From Panorpa germanica (Eukaryota; Arthropoda; Insecta; Mecoptera; Panorpidae), in assembly GCA_963678705.1 (NCBI GenBank), contig OY783212.1, forward strand, positions 9,672,001 to 9,736,000: DNA of 64,000 bases, read 5' to 3'. The notes below the pieces were generated by a model. The model did no database searches and was not told where the DNA came from. It worked only from the letters and a program-made list of their open reading frames with translations. Made by a program: the position numbers and the translations under genes. Of the stretch, positions 32,760 to 42,705 are shown one piece after another. The first letter of the stretch is position 1. Every line of letters begins with the position of its first letter.

Positions 32760-32905
32760 ATTAGCTTGTGATAACCTATCAAGTATAAACCTTGCACTGC
32801 AAGACAATTTTTATATGAAAGGTAGAAAATAAACCGTATAAATTAGATTGAGGCAAGCTAATAAGCGTGAACCTCGCACTGCAAGTCAACTTTCTATATC
32901 ACAAC
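32760..32905 (+). repeat. 81-bp repeat family, two units
   Basis: GCACTGCAAGACAATTTTTA (32794) recurs as GCACTGCAAGTCAACTTTCT 82 bp later (32876). Each is preceded by TAGCTTGTGATAAC/GAGGCAAGCTAATAAG-like sequence, and AAACC-type blocks lie between. Confidence 0.7.
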
Positions 32906-33767
32906 TGATTCTCAGAGGTTGCTAACATCACACTTATTCGCTTTATTTGAACTTTTAGAGAAAATAAATTAGCAAGTCTTACCCTATAAAATAATTTGAA
33001 CAATATTTCCATATCCTTCAGTCTTCAGTTTTAATGAAGATGATTGATGAATCAGAGGAATATTTTCTTTGTCCTTTTTATCAGAAAGACTATTTTGATA
33101 TATTTCACTTTACATAAAACAAGTCTGACAGAACATAGTTCATCTTTCTTGATTTATATCTTTTTTGATTTACAAAAACTCTCTCTGACGTCACAGTTTC
33201 GTCAAAATGTTATGTTAGGTTTATATCAATCCATCTAATTATTTATACCAGACTTCGTTTTAGTGATTTTAAAAAATATTATTTTTCTACATGAGTTTTT
33301 CTTGTTACCCCTCGTACAAGCGCCCCTTGTTACCAGTAAATGCTTGTTTGTACAATCTTTTTAATTTTTAAGTTTTCCTCAAACATTGAGTTTCAAAATA
33401 GTATTAAAGATTAATATTTACCAGAGTTCTTTTTCATCTTTTTTCTTTGTGAAACACTTTTAAAGGTTGGAAAGCTACAAAAAAAAGAGGCAAAGCACGT
33501 TAAGAAAATAAAAGGTATAAAATATTGAGGGGTGCTATAAGAAGGGATGTATACAAAACGTGTGTGTACTTTGGGAATACTAAGGTAAAATATTTACACA
33601 CGGAACAACTTATTATGGTGTTCATAATATTTTGGAGATGGTATAAAACACGAGCGTAATTGAAATAATGTTTCTAATTTTATTACGAAATTTTTTTCAA
33701 GTTTTAATTTCGTATACAACCCGTCTTACAGATGATTCGGTTAACAAAATGTATTTTGATACAAATA
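32906..33767. other. Unassigned DNA
   Basis: Nothing recognised. A TGACGTCA palindrome lies at about 33186. Confidence 0.4.
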
Positions 33768-33835
33768 GAGATAGTAGTTCAGTTAAAGAATACCCGTGTA
33801 CTAAATGAGACACCTGGGATCGAATCCGCCCTCCA
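33768..33835 (+). mobile_element. tRNA-like SINE head or tRNA relic
   Basis: AGATAGTAGTTCAGTTAAAG resembles an A box/D-arm, and GGGATCGAATCCGC about 40 bases on resembles a B box/T-arm, with GTGTACTAAATGAGACACC between. Spacing is tRNA-like, but the arms do not fold cleanly. The following body is not shared with the other SINE copies here. A genuine functional tRNA is unlikely. Confidence 0.45.
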
Positions 33836-36800
33836 ACTGATATTTTAATACTCATAAAATTGATGATAGTGACTCGTAACGATAACAGGAACTTGACAAA
33901 TCATAACACTACAGTTTCACATTATAATAAGCACACATTACAAATTACATTGACAGTATTAGTGTTAAAGAAATACATTCCCAATATTCCTGGAATTCCT
34001 CCAGTAATTTCATGTTTTTTTTAATTAAGTCTAAGTAAGCACTTCTCAAATCTTAAGATTTAGTTAAATTTACTCATTTACTCAAAATCTCTTCTCTTCG
34101 GATGAGATGAGATTTTACAATTGACTTTATCTCTCATATGGTTTCATTAGTACAGTACGAGTGCACGAGTAATCTGGCGTCGCTAACGTCGCTGTTTCTA
34201 ATGGTGTACATTTACAGATAGCGGATTCACGTGACCTTATATATTTTACACAATCTTATTAATATTCCTTTCACAGTGCTGATACTTTGTATATGGCTCG
34301 TCCTCGTCCTAGTCCTAGCACTCGTCCTCGTACAGGATTCACAGTTTATATTACGGTTCAGGTACAGTTAGATTATAATTAAGATAAATTTGTTCAATTT
34401 AAAATAAAAATAACTCTAGCTTATTATAGAGTTAATTAAATTACTTTAATTATACAAATGTAAAACCTGCCAAACATGGGCGTCGGCAGGATTACTTTCA
34501 GGAAGGTGCATACTTATTAATTTATTAACAAGGTGTTGAAATTTGGACACCTTAAGTTTTCATTCAAACAGTGACTTAAATATTAAAAAAAAAATTCTTG
34601 GAATGTATTTTTTTATGTTTTAGTTATTTTGACTTAAGCCTTTTCTACTTTCTTCCTATATCAAATACAAAGTATGCTACATTTCTTCATGTAATGTTTC
34701 ACATTATTAAAACTTGTTTTATCCTAATAATTACACTCTACATTAAAATAACAATACAAAAAGAAGTATTACTCATAAATGAATTTTAATTGTTATATTT
34801 ACAAATATTATTGAGTATTGCATCTATAGTTCAAATTACGAGAGCTCTGCGGAGACTCATACTTAAAACAAGTTGTGGGGTAGAAACTGCCGATATAACT
34901 AAAAAGCACTGACTCACTTATTTTTCTATAATGTGTGTAGAAACGAATAAGTTAAAATTCATTATCATATTATAGATTTATACTGCTCTTATAACCTCTT
35001 TTAAGTATAATTTGCCACCGAACTATTGTGATTTGGACTATATCTTACTGTTTCTATTTCTGCATCCTAGGATAACATGATCAAGAGTACTTTCTTCTCC
35101 AAAAATGCAATTTGGAGAAACTGAAATGCCAGTAGTTCACTCTTGGCTAGACATTTGTCGATGTGCCGAGAATGGCTATTGGTCTCACGTGGCATGCCAA
35201 CAAGGCGAGAGCTCTCGAGACAGGCCAAAACCAGAAAAGAACTACAATACACACTCAATCTCGTCTGCTTTGGCGATGTTAAATAAACCAGTTTGCCGAA
35301 TAATCACTATTTAAAGTAAAATGAAATAGGTATTTTTATAACTTTTAATAAAAATTTAATAATAATATTAATTTATTTGTGTAATATAGTATGAATATAT
35401 TACATGATCCCCAATGAATATCTACAGGTCAGCAATTGTGACGTCAGATTGGCAACATCCCTTAGTAATCTGTAAGCAAACACGCTGTAAGCGTTGGAGG
35501 TCATGCAAATTCTGATAGATCAATAGCCATGAAACATTTGATATCTAAGTCTGAACAGGGTTATGTTTCTGGTATGTCATATGATGATACTAATATTGAA
35601 AAACTGGTTGAAAAATTTTTTTGTGCATATTCTATTTCATTTTACCACCCAGATTTTACTGCGCAAATTATAAATCTCGTGCGTGGACGTTTATATGATT
35701 GAATATATTGCAGGTTTGCAGATTTATATCCGTGCTATTTCTTTTCGCAGTGCAACCTTAGCCTAAAGAAGGAGGTGTCTAAAGCTGCCATTATTTTTCA
35801 GTGTACTTAATAAATTTTACTTTTTGTTAGAGCTACAAAGTTATCGCCGCCATGTTTAGGCAGCTACCATTTTATTTAACTATCATTCTAAGATGGAAAC
35901 TACTGTTTCTTATAATCCAAAGTACAGAGTGAGTAGTGTTTGCGCTAAAATAAAAAAAACCTAAAAATCGACGTGAAGATTATGAGTTAAAAACACTTAG
36001 TTCTACCTAACCACGCTATATTCCTTCATAAAACCAACTACCAAGATACAACATAGGATAAGGATTTAAAAAATAAGAAATACATTTTCTGCAACGTAAG
36101 TATTGTACTCGTACTTACATTAAGTAAACAAGTGTCAAATACATTTGTTTTTAAAAAACTCTAAAAACCCTGCTGCTAATTTATTATTCATAAGTTTTTA
36201 AAAGTTTTAAAAGTGTTTCCATCCTGTAGCCTGTAATAACGTAAGAGATAACGAAATAAAAAATGTATAATGCTCACACAAACAGGTAAAAATACATGGA
36301 TAACTTAAATAATCTTTTAGAATACTTTGTTTGATTAAAATAGAAAGTTGGTATTTATTTAAAGAGAAAATAAAAATATAAAAACTTTGAAATATATTTA
36401 TATCTACGGCAATGGTGTACGACAATGTTATAATGTATATGTATTTATTTTTAATATATAGAAATATAGAAATACAATTACATTGATTTAAAATAGATTA
36501 AATTATTAATATTATTATTATTAAAGATATTTTAAGCTATTAAAAATGATAGATTATAGTACGCACCGTTTTAACAAATTCTGCATTAAGAAAGTTTTCT
36601 TCTATATTTTAATTGGTATCAGTAACTCATGTACTTCACTCTATTGTTAATCTCAGAGCTATTCTATTTCTAAACCATCAGTATTATTTTTGTTTCTAAC
36701 ATACTGAGTATTAATTCTATTTTCTATTCTAATTCTATATTCTATATTTTGTTGTAAGTTTCTAAAATATTAATTTATTATTAAAATATACCCATACCGT

Positions 36801-36854
36801 ATTTATTTTGATTTAAAAAAAAAAGACTACTCAAATGGGCTCGTGAACCTAAAA
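33836..36854. other. Unassigned DNA
   Basis: Includes a small TCCTCG/TCCTAG minisatellite-like run (34297-34335) and a block at about 35133-35185 (GTTCACTCTTGGCTAGACAT ... GTGCCGAGA) related to one at 38505-38560. Overlapping frames at 35067-35314 have no domains. Confidence 0.4.
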
Positions 36855-37322
36855 TTAATATCAACCAAGCTGTATAATATATTAATAAAGTTATCTGAAC
36901 CTACACACTTAATCGCAATCACGAAACCCATTGCGCGGATAGCTTTTTTATGTCCAAATATTCATGTAAAATGTGAAGTATCCGCTAAGTTGAGAACATT
37001 CGGCGTCACTTGTGCTGGTACGACCTTAAGAGAACTCAGTAAACCAATTCTTTACCATAGAAATTGATGGTGCGGAGTCCCCATAGTATTTATGTAATAG
37101 GTGATGGTTTTTTACGCATAAAATAATGCTTAATCAGCACACGAAATTCACTTTTTTCTATTCGTTAAAAACCACGAGGTTGTCTGCTTTCAATGGTTGT
37201 CAACAGCTTGCTTGAAATGTGACAGTAGTCTATTAATAGATGCAGTTGGCAGGAGCAGTGTTGCATTTATAGTTACTTCACGAGAAATTCAACAAGTCAC
37301 TGACTTATCAAAGTGCCCTAGT
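36855..37322 (-). mobile_element. mariner-like transposon, 5' part, second lineage
   Basis: The minus-strand left end at 37322 begins CTAGGGCACTTTGATAAGTC, a mariner-type inverted repeat next to TA. Coding pieces follow: KHYF in a decayed stretch, KYYGDSAPSISMVKNWFTEF (about 37095-37040), then in another frame HEYLDIKKLSAQWVS (about 36965-36915). These match KHYGDSAPSISTIKKWFAEF and HEHLGMKKLCARWVPRLL of mariner transposases related to SETMAR-type elements. The lineage differs from the mariner at 15901-16445. It is broken by stops and frameshifts; the catalytic domain and the other terminus were not found. The 74-residue plus-strand frame here is antisense shadow. Confidence 0.8.
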
Positions 37323-37943
37323 ATATACATACATTACAATTGTTTAGCCATTCGCATTATTACTATAACGGGTTATGCATTAATATTATCGGAGTTAAAG
37401 TTCATCCATGAGTACTAGACAAGTTCATAATATAAAATGATGAATGACTAAAAAGCAACATAAATAAATAAATAAGGAAATAATCGCTAAAAGCGCATTA
37501 CATACATGTATGTATGTATGTAGGTATATAGGGAATAAAAAGGGTTGTACATATATACATATTTTATAAACTGCAACCAACAGCGGTAGCGGCAACGACC
37601 TCCGAGCTTTGTTTTGTATTTCATGTTCTACAAAGAATATTATGGGGTTAATTTAGAAAGCTGTCAACTTTAATCACGTGTCTGGAATGGAATATAAAAT
37701 GGATCCAGAGAAAAATGTGAACAACAGTAATCCTGTTATAATACAATAAACACGGTGATGAGGAAAACACAGATTAAATGTTTTGATGTGATGTTCTCGT
37801 ACTAGTGAAAAATATGAAGCAAATTTGCTGTCGTTAACCTATTAAAAAGTGTAAGTTTTTAATAAGAGGATTTAAAAGCTTTTAACAATTTATTCCTTTA
37901 TTTTCACAGTGTTTTGTCAGTTCTGTTTTATTATTTCAAGAAG
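37323..37943. other. Unassigned DNA
   Basis: Contains a short ATGT microsatellite (37506-37522). No gene recognised. Confidence 0.4.
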
Positions 37944-38147
37944 TTAACATTTTGGAGTCACTTTGTCATCATATTTAAGATGCGTATGATGTTTTTGTCA
38001 TGAAAGAGTTTATTTACAGTTCAGTTTCTCACAGTCGTTAATATGAAATGTCTATTTTATCGGCTGCAAATTGCGAAACTACTCCACCTGTTGGAATAGT
38101 GATAGAAACGTCACAAACCAGGACAGTTCACCAAATTATTTACTGGG
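37944..38147 (+). mobile_element. CCCAGTAAA-ended MITE, copy 2
   Basis: Same orientation as copy 1: TTTTGGAGTCACTTTGTCAT, AAGATGCGTATGAT, TTTCTCACAGTCGTTAATAT, ACTCCACCTGTTGG, ATAGTGATAGAAACGTCACA, and right tip CACCAAATTATTTACTGGG. The outermost left tip is decayed. Confidence 0.75.
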
Positions 38148-38689
38148 GGGCATATTTGTGGATTATTTCATTGTCGTAAAATTTATCCTAATAGTAAATA
38201 ACAATAAATAAACAAAAGTAATCGTTTAGTAGTATTTTGGTAATTATTTTATTTATTCCATAAATTGAAAAGAGTACTTCATCAGGTGATAAACAAATGC
38301 GTTAAATCAAAAAGCATACTCAATATAAATACTAAACAATTATTATATTACAATTATTGCGAAATATAATCTAGAGCTGATGAAATCGAAGAACCTTACA
38401 AAATAAAAGACGAGACCGTGGGCGTCAGCATTAAACCTTGACACTAATTTATGTGTCTTCAAATTCGAAAATAACTTATTCCAAACCATAACTTATTGTT
38501 GGCAGTTCACTCTCGGCGAGACATTTGTCAAAACATTTGTCAGTATGCCGAGACCCCAATTGGACAAGTTCACTCTTGACTTTGGCTCGCCTAATGTCCC
38601 TCGGGCGATACATTTGCCGAGAGAGCAAGTAACTTAGTGGTGCTAAGTAGATTCTTCCGTCTAGTCTCTCGTTTCCTTTGACTTAATTT
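38148..38689. other. Unassigned DNA with a dispersed palindrome-rich block
   Basis: 38500-38640 contains CTCTCGGCGAGACATTTGTC and, inverted, GGCGATACATTTGCCGAGAG. It shares about 40 bp with 35133-35185. Possibly a decayed inverted-repeat transposon. Confidence 0.35.
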
Positions 38690-38800
38690 GAATAATGGAA
38701 AGATCATTTTTTTTCTCGGGATGTAAAGTTTAAAAAAGATGTTAGCTATAAAAGGCTATATGGCTATGAAGCTCGAGAAACCATCAAGAAACAAAACAAA
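38690..38800 (+). mobile_element. LINE tail (family A), short copy
   Basis: AATGGAAAGATCATTTTTTT, TATAAAAGGCTATATGGCTA and CTCGAGAAACCATCAAGAAA match the 3' ends at 41766-42022 and 55375-55911. It ends in a degenerate A-rich tail. Only the last few residues and the UTR of the element remain. Confidence 0.7.
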
Positions 38801-39552
38801 CATGATCATAAACTTATTAGGTAGCGGTGTAAATACCTGATCAATACCATCAAATTTAATTATATTCCCATTTACCACATTTTTATTTTATTTATTCAGA
38901 AATGTGGTTAATTTGAAATAATTAACAAAAAGAAACTTGTATACCATGCAGTGATTTGATCTGTGTAATTTCATTAGCATTAACTCAAAGTGTCACTACA
39001 AATAATTACATAGCTTAAATAAGTCAGCCGACCAGAATGTACACAAAACTGATTTAATATTTAGTTTAATTTCGTGCAATTAAATGCTCTGGTAAAGGTA
39101 TCAATTTGTTTTGCACGGCCTTTTACAACATGTCTACACCGTGTTAGTATTTACAGAACGTTTCGTTTTATTACAATGTTAGAATGTTATCTCATCATGA
39201 GGGACTCAAGTCACTGAGTTTGTAAGAAAGATACGAACACATTTATTCGAATATAAAATTGTTTATTTATTTTCAAAAATAATTTCGAATAGAAAAGATA
39301 GTTACTGGCGTCACAGTGGGTGAGAGCATCGATCAGCACTATACATTCTATGTTTGGTTGTAGTCAATCAACTTAATTAATTATACGTTTACATACATAT
39401 GCATTCACACAGTTCCTTACATGTCATTGGCAAATAACAATACAACATTTATTGATATCTCATCACTCAATCAGTTTGTAGGCTGACATATTGATTGCCG
39501 CCACTATTAAAATATCTTTCAAGCAAAGCAATGACTTGAACAAGTGGTATTC
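38801..39552. other. Unassigned DNA
   Basis: No gene recognised. Confidence 0.4.
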
Positions 39553-39650
39553 ATTCAAATTAAAAAGCAATGCTTTATCAACACACACAATTTAAATTTT
39601 TCCATTGTTTTGAAAAGTACCATTACTAAAACCACTGTAAATCGTAAACT
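39553..39650 (+). mobile_element. Inverted-repeat MITE, copy 2 (right half)
   Basis: TCAAATTAAAAAGCAATGCT, TTTATCAACAC and TTTTTCCATTGTTTTGAAAA parallel 13990-14075. The matching left arm is not evident. The 120-residue frame spanning this and the next element is incidental. Confidence 0.55.
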
Positions 39651-39839
39651 ACTGGATTCATATTGTCCGATAGTTAACTTGGAGTTAACTTTAAGTTTTC
39701 GGTGCGATTTTGATTCGATTATTAGATTAGATATTTTAACATTTTACACTTTTCTATTATGCTTTAAATTTCACTGTTCTTCCAAAGAAGGGCTAGTTAA
39801 CCTCCTTACAAACGTTGATACAATTAACTTAATTACACA

Positions 39840-39993
39840 CAGTGGCGTAGCGTGCCTTAGACGGGCCACATATCAAAATTTGTTGGGGGGCCCAAATGAT
39901 GGGTAAAGATTTTTCATAAAAGGAACAAAGACACACATTTGGGGCCCTTGTAGCCCGCGGCCTTGTATCATTGATACGACACATTCAGTTTCC
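39840..39993. mobile_element. hAT-like MITE (decayed right end)
   Basis: Starts CAGTGGCGTAGCGTGCC, a common hAT tip. Internal arms GGGGGGCCCAAATG and CATTTGGGGCCC are mirrored. The expected right tip GCTACGCCACTG may survive as GATACGACACAT. No convincing 8-bp duplication. Confidence 0.5.
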
Positions 39994-40089
39994 ATTTTTG
40001 CTAGTTAGAATAATATATAGTAAAAATCTAAACGTAATCGTGGAAATTTGATGTGGATTTATGTTTTTAGTCAAAGAAAAAATTGTTTA

Positions 40090-40345
40090 ATCAAGGGGGT
40101 CAAGAAATTGAGACCAGATGAGGAGAGTGGTCTGAAGCGTTGTGACGTCACATGCTTTGTAGTTAAAAATGAAGTATAGTTAAGAAAACGAAATTTCATA
40201 AAAAAAATATTTTTAAAAATGTATTAATTAAAATGTGGGGCGTCACATTAAGGGAGGGTGGTTAAGCTGGGTCATGTGATAAGCTGTGACAATGACGATG
40301 GGTATTTGCAGGAAATTTATGTGACGTACTTTATGGATGGCCGCT
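40090..40345 (-). mobile_element. Decayed copy of a widespread CCATCCATAAA-GTACGTCAC repeat
   Basis: On the minus strand it begins GGCCATCCATAAAGTACGTC and continues with CATTGTCACAGC, ATCACATGACCC, ACCACCCTCCC and AATGTGACGCCCC. On the other side is GTGACGTCACATGC. This order matches a repeat seen in many arthropod genomes (GGCCGTCCATAAATTACGTCAC...CCCCTCCCCC...TGTCACA). I recall the pattern but not its formal family. Confidence 0.5.
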
Positions 40346-40361
40346 TATTAGAACTAAAAAC

Positions 40362-40470
40362 AGTATATACATTTATATCACTTCTACTACTTACTTACTT
40401 AATACAAGTATGTGTATTTAAAATAGAAAAATTAAATTTCATTAATTGATAAAGTCTATTAGATCTTTTA
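40362..40470 (-). mobile_element. LINE tail (family B), short decayed copy
   Basis: ACAGTATATACATTTATATC, TGTGTATTTAAAATAG and TTAATTGATAAAGTCTATTA follow the order of the 19964-20330 copy. A remnant of LIDFIN is readable on the minus strand. Confidence 0.6.
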
Positions 40471-41765
40471 TTTTTGGTATTATCATTTACAATACGCATA
40501 TTAACTAGTTTAATATCTGATATACGTATAAATAATTTTAATGAAATAAGGTATATTTAAGAGCGATGATAAATCTAATAAACAGAACATGCTTTGTTAA
40601 AGAAACTATCGCAAGTGTGGTGACTTGAAACAACTTTTATTTGCATGGAATGGAAATAGTAAAAGGGATAAAATATTAAGGATAGAGCATTAGGAGCCAT
40701 AAAGCAGTGCCCTGAATAGAAATACTTATTTGTTAAGATGCTAAACAAATATTTGTATTACACATTTTCAGATATTTATAGTTAAAAGAGTTTTCAAATA
40801 AAGTATCAGTAAATTGAGCAAATTTTTTACTACTATTTTGCTTTACCGGTATCAGACATACTATAGAACCTTGGTTAACAAAAGTGGACCTGTTAAATTT
40901 AGTGTTTGTCTATAAGTAGTGCAATATATATTCCCCATATGTATCATCCGTATAGGAACTTATCTAATTATTGCGAATCTCTGTATGCCGTGTATCACCA
41001 CCCCTAATACATGTTATGTTACGTATACAGACCACACCCCATGTAACAATAAATCTGTGTGTTTGATAGGTTAGTATAACCCCATAACCATTTAACCCCG
41101 GAAGTTGGCTATACCAGAGGAAAACAGTTACTAAGCTGTTGGGTCAATAGGGTCAAATAGGGCACTAACTGGATACGTATAGAACCGGTTCACCAACGAG
41201 GTTCAATTTTTCTATGAACCGAATAAACCCGTCCGTCCACCTGGTTCGGTCCAAGGTCTATTCGTTCGAATGTAATGACGCCTTCATTATCACACGCACT
41301 TAGTGTGTGTACATTGACTAATGAGGCTTATGTGTGTGTGTGGAAATGTAATAATGGTACTCGACACTGTGTCAGTGTTGCCAACATCAGATGTTATGTT
41401 GGCACCGCTATTTGTACATGATTCATTGCTTTATTATCCTCCCACAACAGATGAACAGACACACAGATACAGACCGACTGACAGTAACTGTTCTCATTTA
41501 ATAACTAAAGGGATTATTACGCAGCAATAGCTACAACAGGACAACGGCATTAGGCTAATTAGCAAAACACTTCATATCTAAAATTGAACTAGGCCTGTAT
41601 ACTCGCGTGGTAATCTATTATTACGACGTATTAGTATTTACTCGTGGAATACAGTTTATTTTTCTACTTAATTTATTTAAAGTTGGCTTAATTTTGATGA
41701 TGAATCGTACTCGTATCTGCAACGATGATAATACCAAAGTAAATTTCTAATATTACTAATCTAAA
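40471..41765. other. Unassigned DNA
   Basis: Contains AACCGGTTC-rich sequence (41180-41255) and a GT-rich patch (41303-41342). A 69-residue frame at 41321-41530 has no domain. Confidence 0.4.
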
Positions 41766-42022
41766 AATTGTGCATGTGGTGAAGCTGAAGCAGACCACTT
41801 TCTGTGGAAATGCAAAACAGCAAACGCAAGAAATGGATTTACAAACTTCGTTAACGCTTCCTGTTAACACTACCTTTTTGGTTGCAGGACCGAGATTTGA
41901 AACGACAGTGGCCATGAATAGATCATTCTTTTCAACTTTTTACAAAAGACTTATTGGGAAAGATAAAAGGCTATTTGCTCACGAAGCCTGAGAAACCATC
42001 AACAAAAAAGAAGCAAAAAAAC
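41766..42022 (+). mobile_element. LINE tail (family A) with zinc-knuckle coding end
   Basis: From 41766 the frame reads NCACGEAEADHFLWKCKTAN then ARNGFTNF. After a frame change it reads LPVNTTFLVAGPRFETTVAM and NRSFFSTFYKRLIG, ending KRLFAHEA at a stop. This is the C-x-CG-E-EAD-DH-LW-C C terminus also encoded at 55592-55834. The 3' UTR (GAGAAACCATCAACAAAAAA) ends in an A-rich tail. 5'-truncated and frameshifted. A T/C-rich tract follows immediately. Confidence 0.75.
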
Positions 42023-42027
42023 ATATC

Positions 42028-42345
42028 TCATGTACTTCTTTTTCTAATTCCTTTCCCCCTTTCTTTCTTTTGCGCCAGCATTACTTCTCTTTTATTAACT
42101 TGCTTCCACCTTCCCTTTTGTTTGTTTTTTGACTCTCTCCTCATTCGCTTTCTTCTCTAGCTTTCTAATATTCATCGTATTCTTCTTCTTGCTTTCCTCT
42201 CCTTCGTTGACTTTTCCCCTCCTTCTCTCCAAGCGACACTTCCTCCACGTTTCTTTATCTTTCCTTTTTCCCCTTCCATCTTTTCTTTTCCTTCATCGTA
42301 CACCTTTCTTCTCTGTCTCCTCTCAACACATCCTCTATATTCTTT
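42028..42345 (+). repeat. ~320-bp polypyrimidine-rich tract
   Basis: Strongly strand-biased to C and T (e.g. TTTCCCCCTTTCTTTCTTTT), with few purines. The 68- and 85-residue Ser/Leu/Phe frames through it are compositional. It directly follows the LINE A-rich tail. Confidence 0.7.
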
Positions 42346-42539
42346 TCACTGTAAATCCTAAACTCGCCTCTTGTATACTATTTTAAACATAAGTATTAAA
42401 GTTCACAAAATGATTAAAAATATCCTTCAGTGATTTCTGATTGATGCAAAGAGCCATATTAAAAACTTTTATGTGTGTCGACAAAAATACAAGATATCAA
42501 TATTATTGTCAAATTTTGGTAAAGTTCTAAAGACACTCT

Positions 42540-42705
42540 GTATCGATTCCGCACCCGCACCCACTTCCTTCCCCCGAACCCCACTCCCTCTTCAACCCTA
42601 CGGAGTCATGATACTCGCGGCCGGCTCCATGTCCGCTAACAGGAGGTCGGACGACTCGGGTCGGAGCTTAAGATTGCAGAGCGCGGATCAGTGACGCGTA
42701 AGTTT
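42540..42705 (+). promoter_or_regulatory. GC-rich island: possible first exon or promoter
   Basis: Much GC-richer than its surroundings (CTCGCGGCCGGCTCC, AGGTCGGACGACTCGGGTCG). An open frame (42473-42694) closes at the TGA of GATCAGTGACGC, which is followed at once by GTAAGT, a consensus splice donor at 42699. The same place contains TCAGTG, resembling the arthropod initiator TCAGTY. It could therefore be a non-coding first exon, a core promoter, or neither. No homology recognised. Confidence 0.3.

Noticed and set aside
33768-33835. Functional tRNA gene
   Set aside because: A- and B-box-like strings are present, but the acceptor and anticodon arms do not pair properly; a SINE or tRNA relic fits better.
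35067-35314. Overlapping frames on both strands
   Set aside because: They lie in a dispersed palindrome-rich block and have no domains.
39544-39906. 120-residue plus-strand frame
   Set aside because: It runs across two unrelated MITE fragments (39553-39650 and 39840-39993), so it cannot be one gene.
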